Shown here one piece after another: positions 1 to 5,700 of a stretch of 7,955 nucleotides of DNA (position 1 is the first letter of the stretch; every line of letters begins with the position of its first letter). Origin of the DNA: Microbacteriaceae bacterium (GTDB taxonomy: Bacteria; Actinomycetota; Actinomycetes; Actinomycetales; Microbacteriaceae); contig CANGCU010000049.1 of assembly GCA_947452355.1 (NCBI GenBank), positions 1 through 7,955 of the forward strand, in the 5' to 3' direction. A program made the position numbers and the translations under genes. The notes under the pieces were generated by a model. The model ran no database searches. It was not told the origin of the DNA and saw nothing but the letters and a program-made list of their open reading frames with translations.

Positions 1-385
1 GCAACGCTGCCCAGTGGTGAACCTGACGCATGAGTAGACCACCACGAATGTCGAACGTGAGGTTGAGCGTCGATGAGTACGCGGCCGACATCTGAATGCC
101 CTTGAGTGGCACGTAGCTTCCGTCGTAGTGCATTTCGGACATCGATGGGTCGTAGAAGAACGTGAGGAACGTTCCCGAGAGCAAAATGATGACGAACGAG
201 TACAGCGCAATTTCGCCGAGCATAAACGACCAGTGATCGGGGAAGATCTTGCGACCGAGGAACTTCACTGCTCCAGAGATACTCGTTCGCTCGTCGACGT
301 AGTTGGCTACCCCTCCGACAAAACGCATGCCGCGTCCAGACGAGGTTCGGACTGGCGCTTGCTTCTTTTGTGTTGCAACACTCAT
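1..385 (-). CDS. qcrB: QcrB, cytochrome b subunit of cytochrome bc1 complex (N-terminal part)
   Basis: Membrane subunit that carries the b hemes and quinone sites of the menaquinol:cytochrome c reductase. Only the first 128 residues are inside the window; the gene runs off the left edge. The ATG at 385-383 overlaps the qcrA stop as ATGA, which signals translational coupling, and GGGAG lies about 12 nt upstream inside qcrA. The visible protein has a basic, soluble N-terminus of about 50 residues, a first membrane segment near residues 54-75 (LGEIALYSFVIILLSGTFL), and a loop containing YDPSMSEMHYDGSYVPL. It ends at MRQVHHWAAL (residues 119-128), which carries a conserved heme-ligand histidine of cytochrome b. 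The long N-terminal extension and position after qcrC-qcrA fit the actinobacterial type. Identification is firm; the C-terminal half cannot be judged. Confidence 0.95.
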   Translation of the reverse strand, partial: MSVATQKKQAPVRTSSGRGMRFVGGVANYVDERTSISGAVKFLGRKIFPDHWSFMLGEIALYSFVIILLSGTFLTFFYDPSMSEMHYDGSYVPLKGIQMSAAYSSTLNLTFDIRGGLLMRQVHHWAAL

Positions 386-1413
386 CGTGCACGCTCCCAA
401 TAGCTAGGCCCAACTGGTTCAAGGAAATCGCTCTGCGCGACGAGGTACCCCTCAGCGTCGACCGTGATCGGCAATTGGGGAAGTGGTCGCGCAGCGGGGC
501 CGAAGATAACTGCGCAGTGGTTCGAAACGTCGAATTGAGATTGGTGGCACGGGCACAGCAGGTGGTGTGTTTGCTGTTCGTATAGCGCGACAGGGCAACC
601 GACGTGAGTGCAAATCTTTGAGTAGGCAACAATGCCGTCGTACGACCACGACTTACGGTCTTCGGCCTCGTTCAATTCCGCGAGAGGAAGACGCATGAGC
701 AGCACTGCTGCTTTTGCCTTTTCATCCAGGAAGCCTTCGGTCATCTCCAGAATGTTTTCGGGAATCACGTGGAAGGCGGAGCCGATCGTGACCTCACTTG
801 CTTTGATCGGAACTCCACCCGGGTCGTGAGTGAGTCGAACACCCTTTTTCCACGACGTAAATCCAAGCACGTCCTCTGGCCGGTTCGCGGGAGCCAGGTC
901 GCGGAACAGCGCGATGGACGGAATGGGGAATGCAACAAGGGCGCCAATCAGGGAATTACGCAGCACGCGTCGACGAGTCCAACCGGATTCCTTGTTCGCT
1001 TCCTGGAAAATCTCTACTGCGCGACCACGGGTTTCGTCGCTACCGCGCGTTCCGTGACGCTCTTCGACAAGGTCGTGTCCGTGCATGAGCGATTTTGCCC
1101 AGTGGACCGCGCCGACACCGAGTGCCAAGAGCCCAGCAGCGATTGCGAGTCCAACAAACATGTTGTTGAGACGCGTCGTGCCGAGGTCACCGGGCACGAT
1201 CGGGAAAATGAAGTTGAGAGCAAACGCCGCGACGCTCAAGAGTGCCGATACGACGAAGAGAACAGAAATTCCACGTTCTGCACCGGAATCGCGGGCGGGG
1301 GACTCGTCGGTAACGCGCTTGTGCTCAGGTTCAAATCCAGGGTTCTGGATGCGATCAGGACGCGAAACAGCGCTGCTTGATTTCGCCGCCAGCTCGGATT
1401 TCTTGTCAACCAT
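382..1413 (-). CDS. qcrA: QcrA, Rieske 2Fe-2S subunit of cytochrome bc1 complex
   Basis: A 343-residue Rieske protein that passes electrons from menaquinol to the cytochrome c subunit. The cluster-binding boxes are intact: CTHVGC (Cys268, His270, Cys273) and CPCHQS (Cys287, Cys289, His290), followed by GPAARPLPQLPI (305-316), typical of actinobacteria. Three hydrophobic segments, near 48-72, 84-105 and 152-170, precede the periplasmic Rieske domain; most bacterial Rieske proteins have one. The third is preceded by WTRRRVLRNSL (145-155), a twin-arginine-like motif. This fits the mechanism known from Streptomyces, where Sec inserts the first two helices and Tat the third. The ATG at 1413 has GAAAGGG about 9 nt upstream. 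The gene is third in the ctaE-qcrC-qcrA-qcrB operon, 21 nt after qcrC, and overlaps qcrB by 4 nt. Nothing looks broken. Confidence 0.97.
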   Translation of the reverse strand: MVDKKSELAAKSSSAVSRPDRIQNPGFEPEHKRVTDESPARDSGAERGISVLFVVSALLSVAAFALNFIFPIVPGDLGTTRLNNMFVGLAIAAGLLALGVGAVHWAKSLMHGHDLVEERHGTRGSDETRGRAVEIFQEANKESGWTRRRVLRNSLIGALVAFPIPSIALFRDLAPANRPEDVLGFTSWKKGVRLTHDPGGVPIKASEVTIGSAFHVIPENILEMTEGFLDEKAKAAVLLMRLPLAELNEAEDRKSWSYDGIVAYSKICTHVGCPVALYEQQTHHLLCPCHQSQFDVSNHCAVIFGPAARPLPQLPITVDAEGYLVAQSDFLEPVGPSYWERAR

Positions 1414-1434
1414 GAGGTGACCCTTTCTTTAAAC

Positions 1435-2220
1435 CTAGTTCGACTTTGCGGTCAGCCAGATGGTGATGGCGACGAGTCCGCCGAGCATGAAGATCCACAC
1501 GAAAAGCCCCTCGGAAACTGGACCAAGGTTGCCCAAATCCATTCCACCGACCGATGGGTTTTCGTCAAGGAACTTGAGGTACGCAATGATGTCCCGCTTT
1601 TCGGACGGCGTCACGTTCATGTCAGAGAACACGGGCATGTTCTGTGGGCCTGTGACCATCGCGGCGTAAATGTGCACTGGGTCAATGTTGTGAAGGTTCG
1701 GCGCCCACTTGCCCTCGGTCAGCGCGCCGCCCGCACCGGCAACGTTATGACACATTGCACAGTTGACACGGAAGAGTTCGGCACCGTTGGCAGCGTTACC
1801 GCCCTGAAGTGATGCTTCGGTCGGTACTCCTGGACCGGGAGCGAGGCTCGCGACCCATGCGGCCATCGCATCGATCTCGGGCTGAGTGAATTGGACGGGC
1901 TTCTTTTCGGCCTGGGGTCCGCTTCCCGACATGGGCATACGACCGCTTCCGACCTGGAACTCGACGGCAAGTGCGCCGGCGCCGATTAGCGACGGGCCTG
2001 CTTTTGTGCCTTGCGCACTAAGGCCGTGGCACGACGCACAGTTCGACGAAAACAGCGCTTTACCGTCGGCAATTTGCGTGGCCGAAACGGGGGCATCGGC
2101 TGCGCTGGCAGTTCCAGTGAACGCCGCGTAAGCACCGCCTGAAACGAACAGTCCGATAACGATGAGGGCAATGGAGGAAAGTGGGTGACGACGACCAGAC
2201 CGGTTGAGTGAGCGTGACAT
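1435..2220 (-). CDS. qcrC: QcrC, diheme cytochrome c subunit of cytochrome bc1 complex
   Basis: A 261-residue membrane-anchored cytochrome with two c-type heme domains. In actinobacteria it takes the place of soluble cytochrome c and carries electrons from the bc1 complex directly to the aa3 oxidase. Heme attachment motifs are CASCH (61-65) and CAMCH (154-158). Plausible axial methionines lie in GRMPMSG (Met95 or Met97) and GPQNMPVF (Met195). An N-terminal hydrophobic segment near 16-40 acts as signal or anchor, and a C-terminal membrane helix near 236-257 (LGGLVAITIWLT) anchors the protein with the heme domains outside. The ATG at 2220 lies 11 nt after the ctaE stop and has a modest GAAAGA ribosome site. 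Length and layout match the family. Confidence 0.97.
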   Translation of the reverse strand: MSRSLNRSGRRHPLSSIALIVIGLFVSGGAYAAFTGTASAADAPVSATQIADGKALFSSNCASCHGLSAQGTKAGPSLIGAGALAVEFQVGSGRMPMSGSGPQAEKKPVQFTQPEIDAMAAWVASLAPGPGVPTEASLQGGNAANGAELFRVNCAMCHNVAGAGGALTEGKWAPNLHNIDPVHIYAAMVTGPQNMPVFSDMNVTPSEKRDIIAYLKFLDENPSVGGMDLGNLGPVSEGLFVWIFMLGGLVAITIWLTAKSN

Positions 2221-2231
2221 GGGATCTTTCG

Positions 2232-2855
2232 TTATTTCAGTACGTAGATGACGAGGAACAAACCAATCCAGACGACGTCGACGAAGTGCCAGTAGTAGGA
2301 AACTGCCACCATCGACATGGCGTCGCGATGTGTGAAAACCTTCAGGGCCTGGACTCGACCAATCATGAGAAGGAAGGCGATGAGTCCGATGGTTACGTGG
2401 AGTCCGTGGAAACCGGTTGTGAGGTAGAAGCCTGTACCGTACGCGTCACCGTTGAGCATCACCCATTCGCTTGTGAGGTTCGCGTATTCGTAAACCTGAC
2501 CGACGACAAAGAAAGCGCCCATTGCGTAGGTGAGCCAGAACCATTCGACGACACCCCATTTTGACGGTGCCCAGCCCGTTCGACGTGGCTGCAAGCGTTC
2601 CGCTGCGAAGACACCCATTTGACAGGTGACGGACGAAAGAACGAGCACCGTGGTGTTGAGTGTCGAAAATGGGATGTTGAGCTTCGCTGTTTGTACTGCC
2701 CAAATTTCGGGAGCCATGGAGCGCAACGAGAAGTAAATCGCGAAGAGACCGGCGAAGAACATCACCTCGCTCGCGAGCCACACGATAGTTCCAACGGCTA
2801 CCGCATTTGGTCGGTTTACCACCGATTGCGGGCTAATCATCGAGGCGCTAGTCAC
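2232..2855 (-). CDS. ctaE: CtaE, cytochrome c oxidase subunit III
   Basis: Subunit III of the aa3-type cytochrome c oxidase, an integral membrane subunit associated with the catalytic core. I place the start at GTG 2855-2853, giving 207 residues. The frame is open to an ATG at 2936, but those extra 27 residues are not like family N-termini, no Shine-Dalgarno precedes 2936, and the CATAAT box at 2863-2868 sits 7 nt before the GTG, so the mRNA would start at the codon. Five membrane segments are visible from residue 19 on. Conserved features are SEVMFFAGL (29-37), CQMGVFAAERLQPRR (78-92), FHGLHVTIGL (149-158) and SYYWHFVDVVWIGLF (186-200). This short form without the two first helices of mitochondrial COX3 is usual in actinobacteria. 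It is first gene of the operon with qcrCAB. Confidence 0.95.
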   Translation of the reverse strand: MTSASMISPQSVVNRPNAVAVGTIVWLASEVMFFAGLFAIYFSLRSMAPEIWAVQTAKLNIPFSTLNTTVLVLSSVTCQMGVFAAERLQPRRTGWAPSKWGVVEWFWLTYAMGAFFVVGQVYEYANLTSEWVMLNGDAYGTGFYLTTGFHGLHVTIGLIAFLLMIGRVQALKVFTHRDAMSMVAVSYYWHFVDVVWIGLFLVIYVLK

Positions 2856-2862
2856 AACTTCT

Positions 2863-2868
2863 ATTATG
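2863..2868 (-). promoter_or_regulatory. Probable -10 box of the ctaE-qcrCAB operon
   Basis: CATAAT reads on the minus strand and ends 7 nt before the GTG at 2855, so transcription would begin at or next to the start codon (leaderless mRNA). No good -35 hexamer is seen at 16-19 nt; the nearest is GGTCAA at 2888-2893 with a 19-nt spacer. That a minimal -10 can suffice for leaderless actinobacterial genes is general knowledge; the assignment here is inference. Confidence 0.55.
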
Positions 2869-2894
2869 TCGAACTTCACGTCGCGCATTGACCA

Positions 2895-2940
2895 TTTTGG
2901 GGCGTTTTGGCGGGTATTTTGCGAACTTTTCATCAATTTT
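2895..2940. promoter_or_regulatory. Phased T4 tracts in the ctaE/trpD divergent promoter region
   Basis: Five TTTT tracts lie at 2895, 2905, 2917, 2927 and 2937, with start-to-start spacings of 10, 12, 10 and 10 bp, close to one helical turn. Several sit in related words (ATTTTGG, GTTTTGG and ATTTTGCG twice, 20 bp apart). Short A/T tracts in helical phase bend DNA toward one side, so this may be an intrinsically curved segment or a protein-binding array between the two divergent promoters. The pattern is seen directly; the function is inferred. Confidence 0.45.
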
Positions 2941-2957
2941 GCGTGACTCGAAAACGG

Positions 2958-2963
2958 TAGGGT
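2958..2963 (+). promoter_or_regulatory. Probable -10 box of trpD
   Basis: TAGGGT fits the TAnnnT pattern and ends 6 nt before the GTG of trpD at 2970. The intervening AGGGGA resembles a Shine-Dalgarno sequence but abuts the start codon, too close for normal use. The arrangement therefore favours a leaderless transcript. No convincing -35 is present. Confidence 0.45.
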
Positions 2964-2969
2964 AGGGGA

Positions 2970-4016
2970 GTGACTTCCGAAACGTGGCCGACCCTTCTCG
3001 AGACGATTCTCGACGGTCGATCGTTGACGGTCGCAGAGGCATCACGGGCCATGACGAGCATCATGAACGGCGAGGTGAGCGAAGCCCGGCTCGCCGCCTT
3101 CCTCGTCGCGCTTCGCGCAAAGGGGGAGTCCGTCGACGAGGTCGTCGGCTTCCGTGACGCCATTCTGTCCGCCGCGATCCCGCTCGATGTGTCAACCGAT
3201 GCGGTTGACATCGTGGGATCGGGGGGAGACCCCGTCGGGGTGATCAACGTCTCGTCGATCGCCGCAATGGTCGTATCCGCCGCGGGTACACCGGTTATCA
3301 AGCACGGAAACAGGGCGGCAAGTTCGAAATCGGGGGCAAACGACGTACTGACGGCCCTCGGTATCAACATTTCGCTCGACGCACCAGCGGTAGCTCGTGT
3401 TTTCGCGGAAATCGGGGTGACGTTCGTCAACGCGGTGGTGTTTCACCCCGGATTCCGCAACGCAGGCCCCGTTCGCCGGGAGTTGGCGATTCCCACAATT
3501 TTCAATGTGCTCGGGCCGTTGTGTAATCCGGCGCGACCCGAAGCGAATGCTCTGGGGATGTCGAATCCCGCGCGAATCCCGCTCGCCGTTGGGCTTTTTC
3601 AGCAACGAGGCGCAACGGCGCTCGTCTACCGCGGCGAGGACGGTATCGACAAGATCACGACAACCGGACACTCCAAGGTGTTCGAGGTGAGTCGCGGAAG
3701 CGTCACGGAACACGATTTCGACCCGCGTGAGGTTGGATTCGCGTATTCCACAATCGACGACATTCGCGGGGGAACTCCCGAGGAGAACGCGGCGTTGGCT
3801 CGAACGGTTCTCGCGGGGGAGAAAAACGCTGCGCGGGACATCATTGTGCTGAATTCGGCCGCCGGCATCGTCGCACACCGTTTGTCCACGAATCCTGCCG
3901 AGCGCGATCGTTCGTTTGTTGACCGGATGTCCCAGGCCGTCGAGGTTGCACAACACTCGATCGATTCGGGTGCGGCGAGCGCAAAACTCGATGCCTGGGT
4001 CGCCGCAACGAACTAA
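2970..4016 (+). CDS. trpD: Anthranilate phosphoribosyltransferase
   Basis: Transfers phosphoribose from PRPP to anthranilate, the second step of tryptophan synthesis. The 348-residue length is normal. An N-terminal helical domain (about 5-70) precedes the phosphoribosyltransferase fold. Family motifs are the PRPP-binding glycine loop, here GSGGD (83-87, usually GTGGD), INVSS (92-96), IKHGNRAASSKSG (110-122), FHPGFRNAGPVRREL (158-172) and FNVLGPLCNPA (178-188). The usual DGxDE metal-binding motif reads DGIDK (224-228), with Lys228 replacing the glutamate of the Asp-Glu pair that binds magnesium in characterised TrpD. GTG 2970 is the first start in frame and begins the typical N-terminus. The gene stands alone, divergent from ctaE, as in Mycobacterium tuberculosis. 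It is almost certainly a trpD homologue; unchanged activity is less certain. Confidence 0.93.
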   Translation: MTSETWPTLLETILDGRSLTVAEASRAMTSIMNGEVSEARLAAFLVALRAKGESVDEVVGFRDAILSAAIPLDVSTDAVDIVGSGGDPVGVINVSSIAAMVVSAAGTPVIKHGNRAASSKSGANDVLTALGINISLDAPAVARVFAEIGVTFVNAVVFHPGFRNAGPVRRELAIPTIFNVLGPLCNPARPEANALGMSNPARIPLAVGLFQQRGATALVYRGEDGIDKITTTGHSKVFEVSRGSVTEHDFDPREVGFAYSTIDDIRGGTPEENAALARTVLAGEKNAARDIIVLNSAAGIVAHRLSTNPAERDRSFVDRMSQAVEVAQHSIDSGAASAKLDAWVAATN

Positions 4017-4064
4017 GCAGTGTCGCTCGACACGCCGTAATGACCAGCAGTGTTGCGGCACCAG
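4017..4064 (+). other. Short intergenic segment after trpD with a weak hairpin
   Basis: The trpD stop is followed by a short stem (GTGTC at 4020-4024 pairing with GACAC at 4029-4033, loop of 4 nt). There is no T-run after it, so I do not call it an intrinsic terminator. Nothing else is recognisable before the promoter at 4065. Confidence 0.35.
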
Positions 4065-4093
4065 TTGTTATCGTTTATCGTTACTTACATAAT
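4065..4093 (+). promoter_or_regulatory. Promoter of the membrane protein/regulator cassette
   Basis: TTGTTA (4065-4070) and CATAAT (4088-4093) are separated by exactly 17 bp and form the best sigma-70-type promoter in the window. Transcription would start near 4100. Unlike neighbouring genes, this one has a leader with a strong AAGGAG ribosome site (4104-4109) 8 nt before the ATG. The whole promoter is covered by the inverted repeat at 4068-4105. Confidence 0.7.
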
Positions 4094-4105
4094 GATAAAC
4101 GATAA
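4068..4105. repeat. Inverted repeat overlapping promoter, probable operator
   Basis: The left arm TTATCGTTTATCGTTA (4068-4083) pairs with the right arm TAATGATAAACGATAA (4090-4105): 16-nt arms with one mismatch, the outer 12 nt perfect, and a 6-nt centre. Each arm is itself a near tandem of TATCGTT, giving four half-sites. The repeat spans the region from -35 to the start of transcription, where a bound repressor would block polymerase. The natural candidate ligand is the small HTH protein encoded at 4901-5149 in the same transcript. AT-rich arms without a T-run argue against a terminator. Confidence 0.7.
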
Positions 4106-4117
4106 GGAGTTCATCTG

Positions 4118-4900
4118 ATGTCCAATCCAATGTATTTGCTCTTACTTGTGTTACCGATCGCGCTCTTCGCAATTGCAATTGCCCTAGCCGCTGTGGTGAT
4201 TCGGGGGAGGAGTCCCGAGAACCGCATCCGTTTGCTTGCGCAAGTCACGAGATGGGGTGCGTGGGGAGTGGCGGCGTTATGGTTAGCGGGGTCAGCACGC
4301 GAGATATTCCGAGTGCTTTTCAGCGCGAGCGTTTCGGTGCAAATTGGCGTGTCGCCGTTCTGGCCGGTCCTTCCGAACGAAGTGAGCGCAACTCCCGGGA
4401 CCGCGCAGGTTGAAACGGGGGTATTCGATGATGGATTTACTCAAGCAAACATTCATTTATCGGGGTTGAGTGGGGAAACGCGTGGCCTAATCGCACTCGA
4501 GAACATTGCGGGTGCGCTTTCTGTTCTGATTCTGTGTTTACTGGTGGGTCGACTCGCCGGCGGAATCGTCCGGGGCCGCGTTTTCGACTCCGTGCGGGGA
4601 AAAGATTTGGTCATTGCGGGAGCCATATTCTTTGGGTCAGGTCTCACCGAAATGATCGCAAATGCTTTCCGCCAAATGGCAATCCTCGACGAAGCAGCAC
4701 CACGGCAATTCTCATGGGACACGACATCATGGACAGCCTCGCCGACGGAAGCTCATACCCAAGTGTTCGGGGTTGTGGCGTGGGCCTGGTCACCCTCGGC
4801 GCCAACGTGGCCATTCATTGCTGCGGCAGTAGCCTTCATCGCTGCGATGGTGATGCGACGGGGAAACCAATTAGAAACCGAGACGGAGGGGTTGATCTAA
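4118..4900 (+). CDS. Predicted multi-pass membrane protein, DUF2975-like
   Basis: A 260-residue integral membrane protein of unknown function. Hydrophobic segments lie near residues 5-29, 46-68, 124-148, 163-185 and 228-248; a polar stretch at about 70-122 and another at 190-226 probably face outside. The RGRVFDSVRGKDLVIAG segment (152-168) between two helices resembles the cytoplasmic linker (G-x-x-F-S/D plus arginines) of DUF2975 proteins, and the following gene encodes the small HTH regulator commonly paired with that family. I rely on these two points; the protein is longer than the usual DUF2975 length of about 160. The start is fixed by AAGGAG at 4104-4109. At least seven leucines use TTA, a codon I did not notice in trpD, and GC is lower than in trpD, hinting at horizontal acquisition. 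No catalytic motif is seen. Confidence 0.8.
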   Translation: MSNPMYLLLLVLPIALFAIAIALAAVVIRGRSPENRIRLLAQVTRWGAWGVAALWLAGSAREIFRVLFSASVSVQIGVSPFWPVLPNEVSATPGTAQVETGVFDDGFTQANIHLSGLSGETRGLIALENIAGALSVLILCLLVGRLAGGIVRGRVFDSVRGKDLVIAGAIFFGSGLTEMIANAFRQMAILDEAAPRQFSWDTTSWTASPTEAHTQVFGVVAWAWSPSAPTWPFIAAAVAFIAAMVMRRGNQLETETEGLI

Positions 4901-5149
4901 ATGGGCGAACAAGAATCGACTCGAGTTCGATGCAACCTTGATGATCTGCTCAGGAAGCGCAAGATGACACTCACGCAACTGTCACAACTGACCGACATCT
5001 CTTTGGTGAATCTGTCTGTTCTCAAGAACGACCGTGCGCGAGCCATTCGGTTTACTACTCTGGTCGCACTGTGTGACGCTCTGCAATGCCAGCCCGGGGA
5101 CATCTTCTCGGTGGTTGACGCGGTGCCCGAAGGGGGAAGTGGTGGGTAA
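4901..5149 (+). CDS. Small Cro/CI-type HTH regulator (YozG-like)
   Basis: An 82-residue DNA-binding protein consisting almost entirely of one helix-turn-helix domain. VRCNLDDLLRKRKMT (9-23) starts the fold; the HTH lies at about 23-45 (TLTQLSQLTDISLVNLSVLKN) and is followed by RARAIRFTTLVALCDALQCQPGDIF (45-69). The AIRF-TL-x-ALC-x-AL-x-CQPGD pattern is characteristic of the YozG-like group of XRE regulators usually encoded beside DUF2975 membrane proteins. The ATG at 4901 directly follows the upstream TAA (4898-4900), with GGAGG at 4885-4889, so the two genes are co-transcribed and probably translationally coupled. It probably represses its own operon through the inverted repeat at 4068-4105 (inference). 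A glycine-rich tail ends the protein. Confidence 0.9.
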   Translation: MGEQESTRVRCNLDDLLRKRKMTLTQLSQLTDISLVNLSVLKNDRARAIRFTTLVALCDALQCQPGDIFSVVDAVPEGGSGG

Positions 5150-5176
5150 GTGCCCGTTTTGGGCGAGTTTCATTTA
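5150..5176. other. Spacer between xre-type gene and dif, weak hairpin
   Basis: GCCC (5152-5155) and GGGC (5161-5164) can form a 4-bp stem with a GTTTT loop, followed by a moderately T-rich stretch (GAGTTTCATTTATT). It could be a poor terminator for the cassette but is too weak to call as one. Confidence 0.3.
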
Positions 5177-5204
5177 TTCTGACATAATGTACATTATCGG
5201 ATAA
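5177..5204 (-). other. dif: Chromosome dimer resolution site dif (XerC/XerD recombination site)
   Basis: A 28-bp element of two 11-bp arms around a 6-bp centre. On the minus strand the first arm is TTATCCGATAA (XerC side), the centre is TGTACA, and the second arm is TTATGTCAGAA (XerD side). Positions 5184-5197 form a perfect 14-bp palindrome. The core CCGATAAT, ACATTATGTCA matches the actinobacterial dif consensus as I recall it (CCGATAAT, two variable bases, ACATTATGTCAA), and the CATAATGTAxATTAT core is shared with Escherichia coli dif. It lies between convergent genes, in the only stretch of its size free of coding, and the base skew changes sign around it. XerC/XerD with FtsK would resolve chromosome dimers here, marking the replication terminus. 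An operator palindrome is the main alternative. Confidence 0.85.
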
Positions 5205-5223
5205 AGCCGTACGTTGGGAATCG

Positions 5224-5700
5224 CTACGAAACCCGCTCCAACACGTCCAGTAGTTCAGGCGGCCCGACAAACGGGCTTTCCGCTCGAATCTCGTTGAGTG
5301 TCCACCAGCGAATGTCGATGACGTCATGGTGTTCCGATTCGGTCCAACCCGAGCGATCCAGTTCAAAGTCGTCGACTCGTAGCGCATAGAAATGATCGAC
5401 GTACGAGTGGTAGTTCGTGCCGTCCGGCCAATCCCAATAACCCGACACGGCCACCAGCAGGTTACCGAGTTGCTCAGGGTCAACGATTAGCCCCGTCTCC
5501 TCGCGCAATTCACGAACGGCCGCGTCGAGGGGTGTTTCACCGTCGTCGATGCCGCCGCCTGGCGTAATCCACCGAGGCGGGAGCCCGACACGAGCGTCGA
5601 AATGGGTCAGCATGAGCAGGAACCGTCCCGTGCCATCATGCAGCACGATGCGCGCTGTTTCTCGGTGAGTGACGTGATGACGACCGTCTGGGTGAATCAT
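5224..5700 (-). CDS. Nudix hydrolase
   Basis: A 158-residue hydrolase of the Nudix fold, acting on a nucleoside diphosphate linked to another moiety; the substrate cannot be told from sequence. The Nudix box is complete at residues 49-71: Gly49, Glu55, then REL (63-65), EE (67-68) and GL (70-71), matching GX5EX7REUXEEXGU. The preceding RWITPGGGIDDGE is typical. RETARIVLHDGTGRFLLM (13-30) forms the first strands. I choose ATG 5700, which overlaps the stop of the upstream membrane protein as ATGA and has AAGGGCGGG just before it. The same frame is open much further upstream, but that part only shadows the neighbour. It is last gene of the three-gene minus-strand operon and converges on dif. No link with the neighbours' functions is apparent. 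Confidence 0.92.
   Translation of the reverse strand: MIHPDGRHHVTHRETARIVLHDGTGRFLLMLTHFDARVGLPPRWITPGGGIDDGETPLDAAVRELREETGLIVDPEQLGNLLVAVSGYWDWPDGTNYHSYVDHFYALRVDDFELDRSGWTESEHHDVIDIRWWTLNEIRAESPFVGPPELLDVLERVS

Noticed and set aside
769..1380. Plus-strand open frame of 203 codons opposite qcrA
   Set aside because: It lies antisense inside the well-supported Rieske gene and its translation shows no recognisable domain or ribosome site.
2856..2936. N-terminal extension of ctaE to the ATG at 2936
   Set aside because: Not family-like, no ribosome site, and it would contain the probable promoter and part of the phased T tracts.
3192..4061. Minus-strand open frame of 289 codons opposite trpD
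   Set aside because: Shadow of trpD; rich in Arg, Cys and His without any motif, as expected for the reverse frame of GC-rich coding DNA.
4068..4105. Inverted repeat as transcription terminator of trpD
   Set aside because: Arms are AT-rich, no T-run follows, and a promoter plus ribosome site lie within and after it; an operator fits better.
5184..5197. Palindrome ATAATGTACATTAT as a simple operator
   Set aside because: It lies between convergent genes with no promoter nearby, and the flanking bases fit the dif arms.
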